In this document: in pieces, positions 5,506 through 5,917 of the stretch
Position numbering within the stretch: the stretch's first letter is position 1
Layout: each line of letters starts with the position of its first letter
Translations under genes and position numbers: made by a program
Assembly (NCBI GenBank): GCA_030149995.1
Contig: JASLGV010000394.1
Span: 1-5,917 of the forward strand
Reading direction: 5' to 3'
Source: Pedobacter sp.
GTDB lineage: Bacteria > Bacteroidota > Bacteroidia > Sphingobacteriales > Sphingobacteriaceae
DNA length: 5,917 bases
The notes under the pieces: model-generated
Told to the model about the DNA's origin: nothing
Database searches by the model: none
What the model saw: only the letters and a program-made list of their open reading frames with translations

Positions 5506-5917
5506 ATGAAAAATATATTTCTGTTGTGCTTCGGATTGTTGTTTATGAGTATGTCTTTTAAAGAGGATGATACCCCTGCAGATGCCAACGTTGTTTTGAA
5601 AGAAGCTGTTGCAAAGGCTAAAAAAGAAAATAAACATGTGTTTCTTCTTTTTCATGCATCGTGGTGTGGCTGGTGCCACAAAATGGAAGATGCAATGAAT
5701 GATCCGGCTATTAAGCCACTTTTCGATAAAAGTTATGTAATTGAACACATTACGGTGCTGGAACACGAATCATCTAAAAAGAAAGATGAAAATCCGGGCG
5801 GCGAAGAACTGATGAAGAAGTACAACAGCTATGGATTTGGTATTCCGCTTTGGTTTATTTTTGATAATAAAGGAGAACTTCTGGTCGACTCGCACATCAG
5901 GCCTGCAGGAACAGGAC
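5506..5917 (+). CDS. Exported thioredoxin-fold protein, CGWC active site (3' end cut by window)
   Basis: An ATG at 5506 opens a frame that stays open to the window edge, giving 137 residues without a stop. The start MKNIFLLCFGLLFMSMSF is a signal peptide, so the protein is likely periplasmic or exported. The active site is HASWCGWCHKME, with cysteines 54 and 57 in a CxxC, preceded by the strand HVFLLFH. FGIPLWFIFD (111-120) supplies the expected cis-proline (P114) and following strand. This resembles the thioredoxin_7/DsbD-C-terminal-like group, whose members act in thiol-disulfide exchange. An insertion rich in Lys, Glu and Ser (about 86-104) sits between the active-site helix and the cis-Pro strand. 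Redox role and direction cannot be told. The A-rich DNA before the ATG, without a Shine-Dalgarno site, is usual in this phylum. It may be the last or a middle member of the envelope cluster. Confidence 0.85.
   Translation, partial: MKNIFLLCFGLLFMSMSFKEDDTPADANVVLKEAVAKAKKENKHVFLLFHASWCGWCHKMEDAMNDPAIKPLFDKSYVIEHITVLEHESSKKKDENPGGEELMKKYNSYGFGIPLWFIFDNKGELLVDSHIRPAGTG

Noticed and set aside
5376..5766. Minus-strand open frames across the end of the unknown gene and the thioredoxin-fold gene
   Set aside because: The plus strand here encodes a clear signal peptide and a CGWC thioredoxin site. The minus frames are rich in Phe, Ile and Lys from A/T-rich DNA and have no family features.

Overview
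The window looks like a piece of a Bacteroidota chromosome, probably Sphingobacteriaceae (Pedobacter-like). Three things point there: AT-rich DNA, genes without clear Shine-Dalgarno sequences, and octamers matching the Bacteroidota -7 promoter element TAnnTTTG just ahead of two genes. The family-level placement is inferred from the style of the proteins, not from a search. All confidently called genes are on the + strand.

Layout. Bases 1-258 are mostly non-coding. They hold a possible C-terminal tail of an upstream gene (3-53), two interlocked short direct repeats (110-150 and 147-194), and a doubtful 28-codon basic ORF (111-197). A -7-like element (259-266) overlaps a small inverted repeat (265-284) directly before typA/bipA (289-2094). 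typA encodes the ribosome-associated translational GTPase and ends in a strong intrinsic terminator (2116-2150). A second -7-like element (2249-2256) precedes three tightly spaced genes. These encode a lipid A-type (LpxL/HtrB-like) acyltransferase (2269-3162), a membrane-anchored or exported serine hydrolase of the beta-lactamase/transpeptidase fold (3181-4392), and a protein of unknown function (4411-5469). Both gaps between them are exactly 18 bp. After 36 bp with no visible terminator comes an exported thioredoxin-fold protein with a CGWC active site (5506 onward), cut by the window edge.

How the genes fit together. typA is its own transcription unit. The following cluster leans towards the cell envelope: an inner-membrane acyltransferase, an envelope serine hydrolase and a periplasmic thiol protein. 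The most interesting item is the unknown protein at 4411-5469. By eye it carries, in the right order, the landmarks of an aminoglycoside-phosphotransferase-like kinase fold: a lysine strand, a Glu-rich helix, a hinge-like EEHIAGIPG segment, GDxxxxN and an IDFD. It may be an undescribed small-molecule, sugar or glycolipid kinase, but that is an inference from motifs only.
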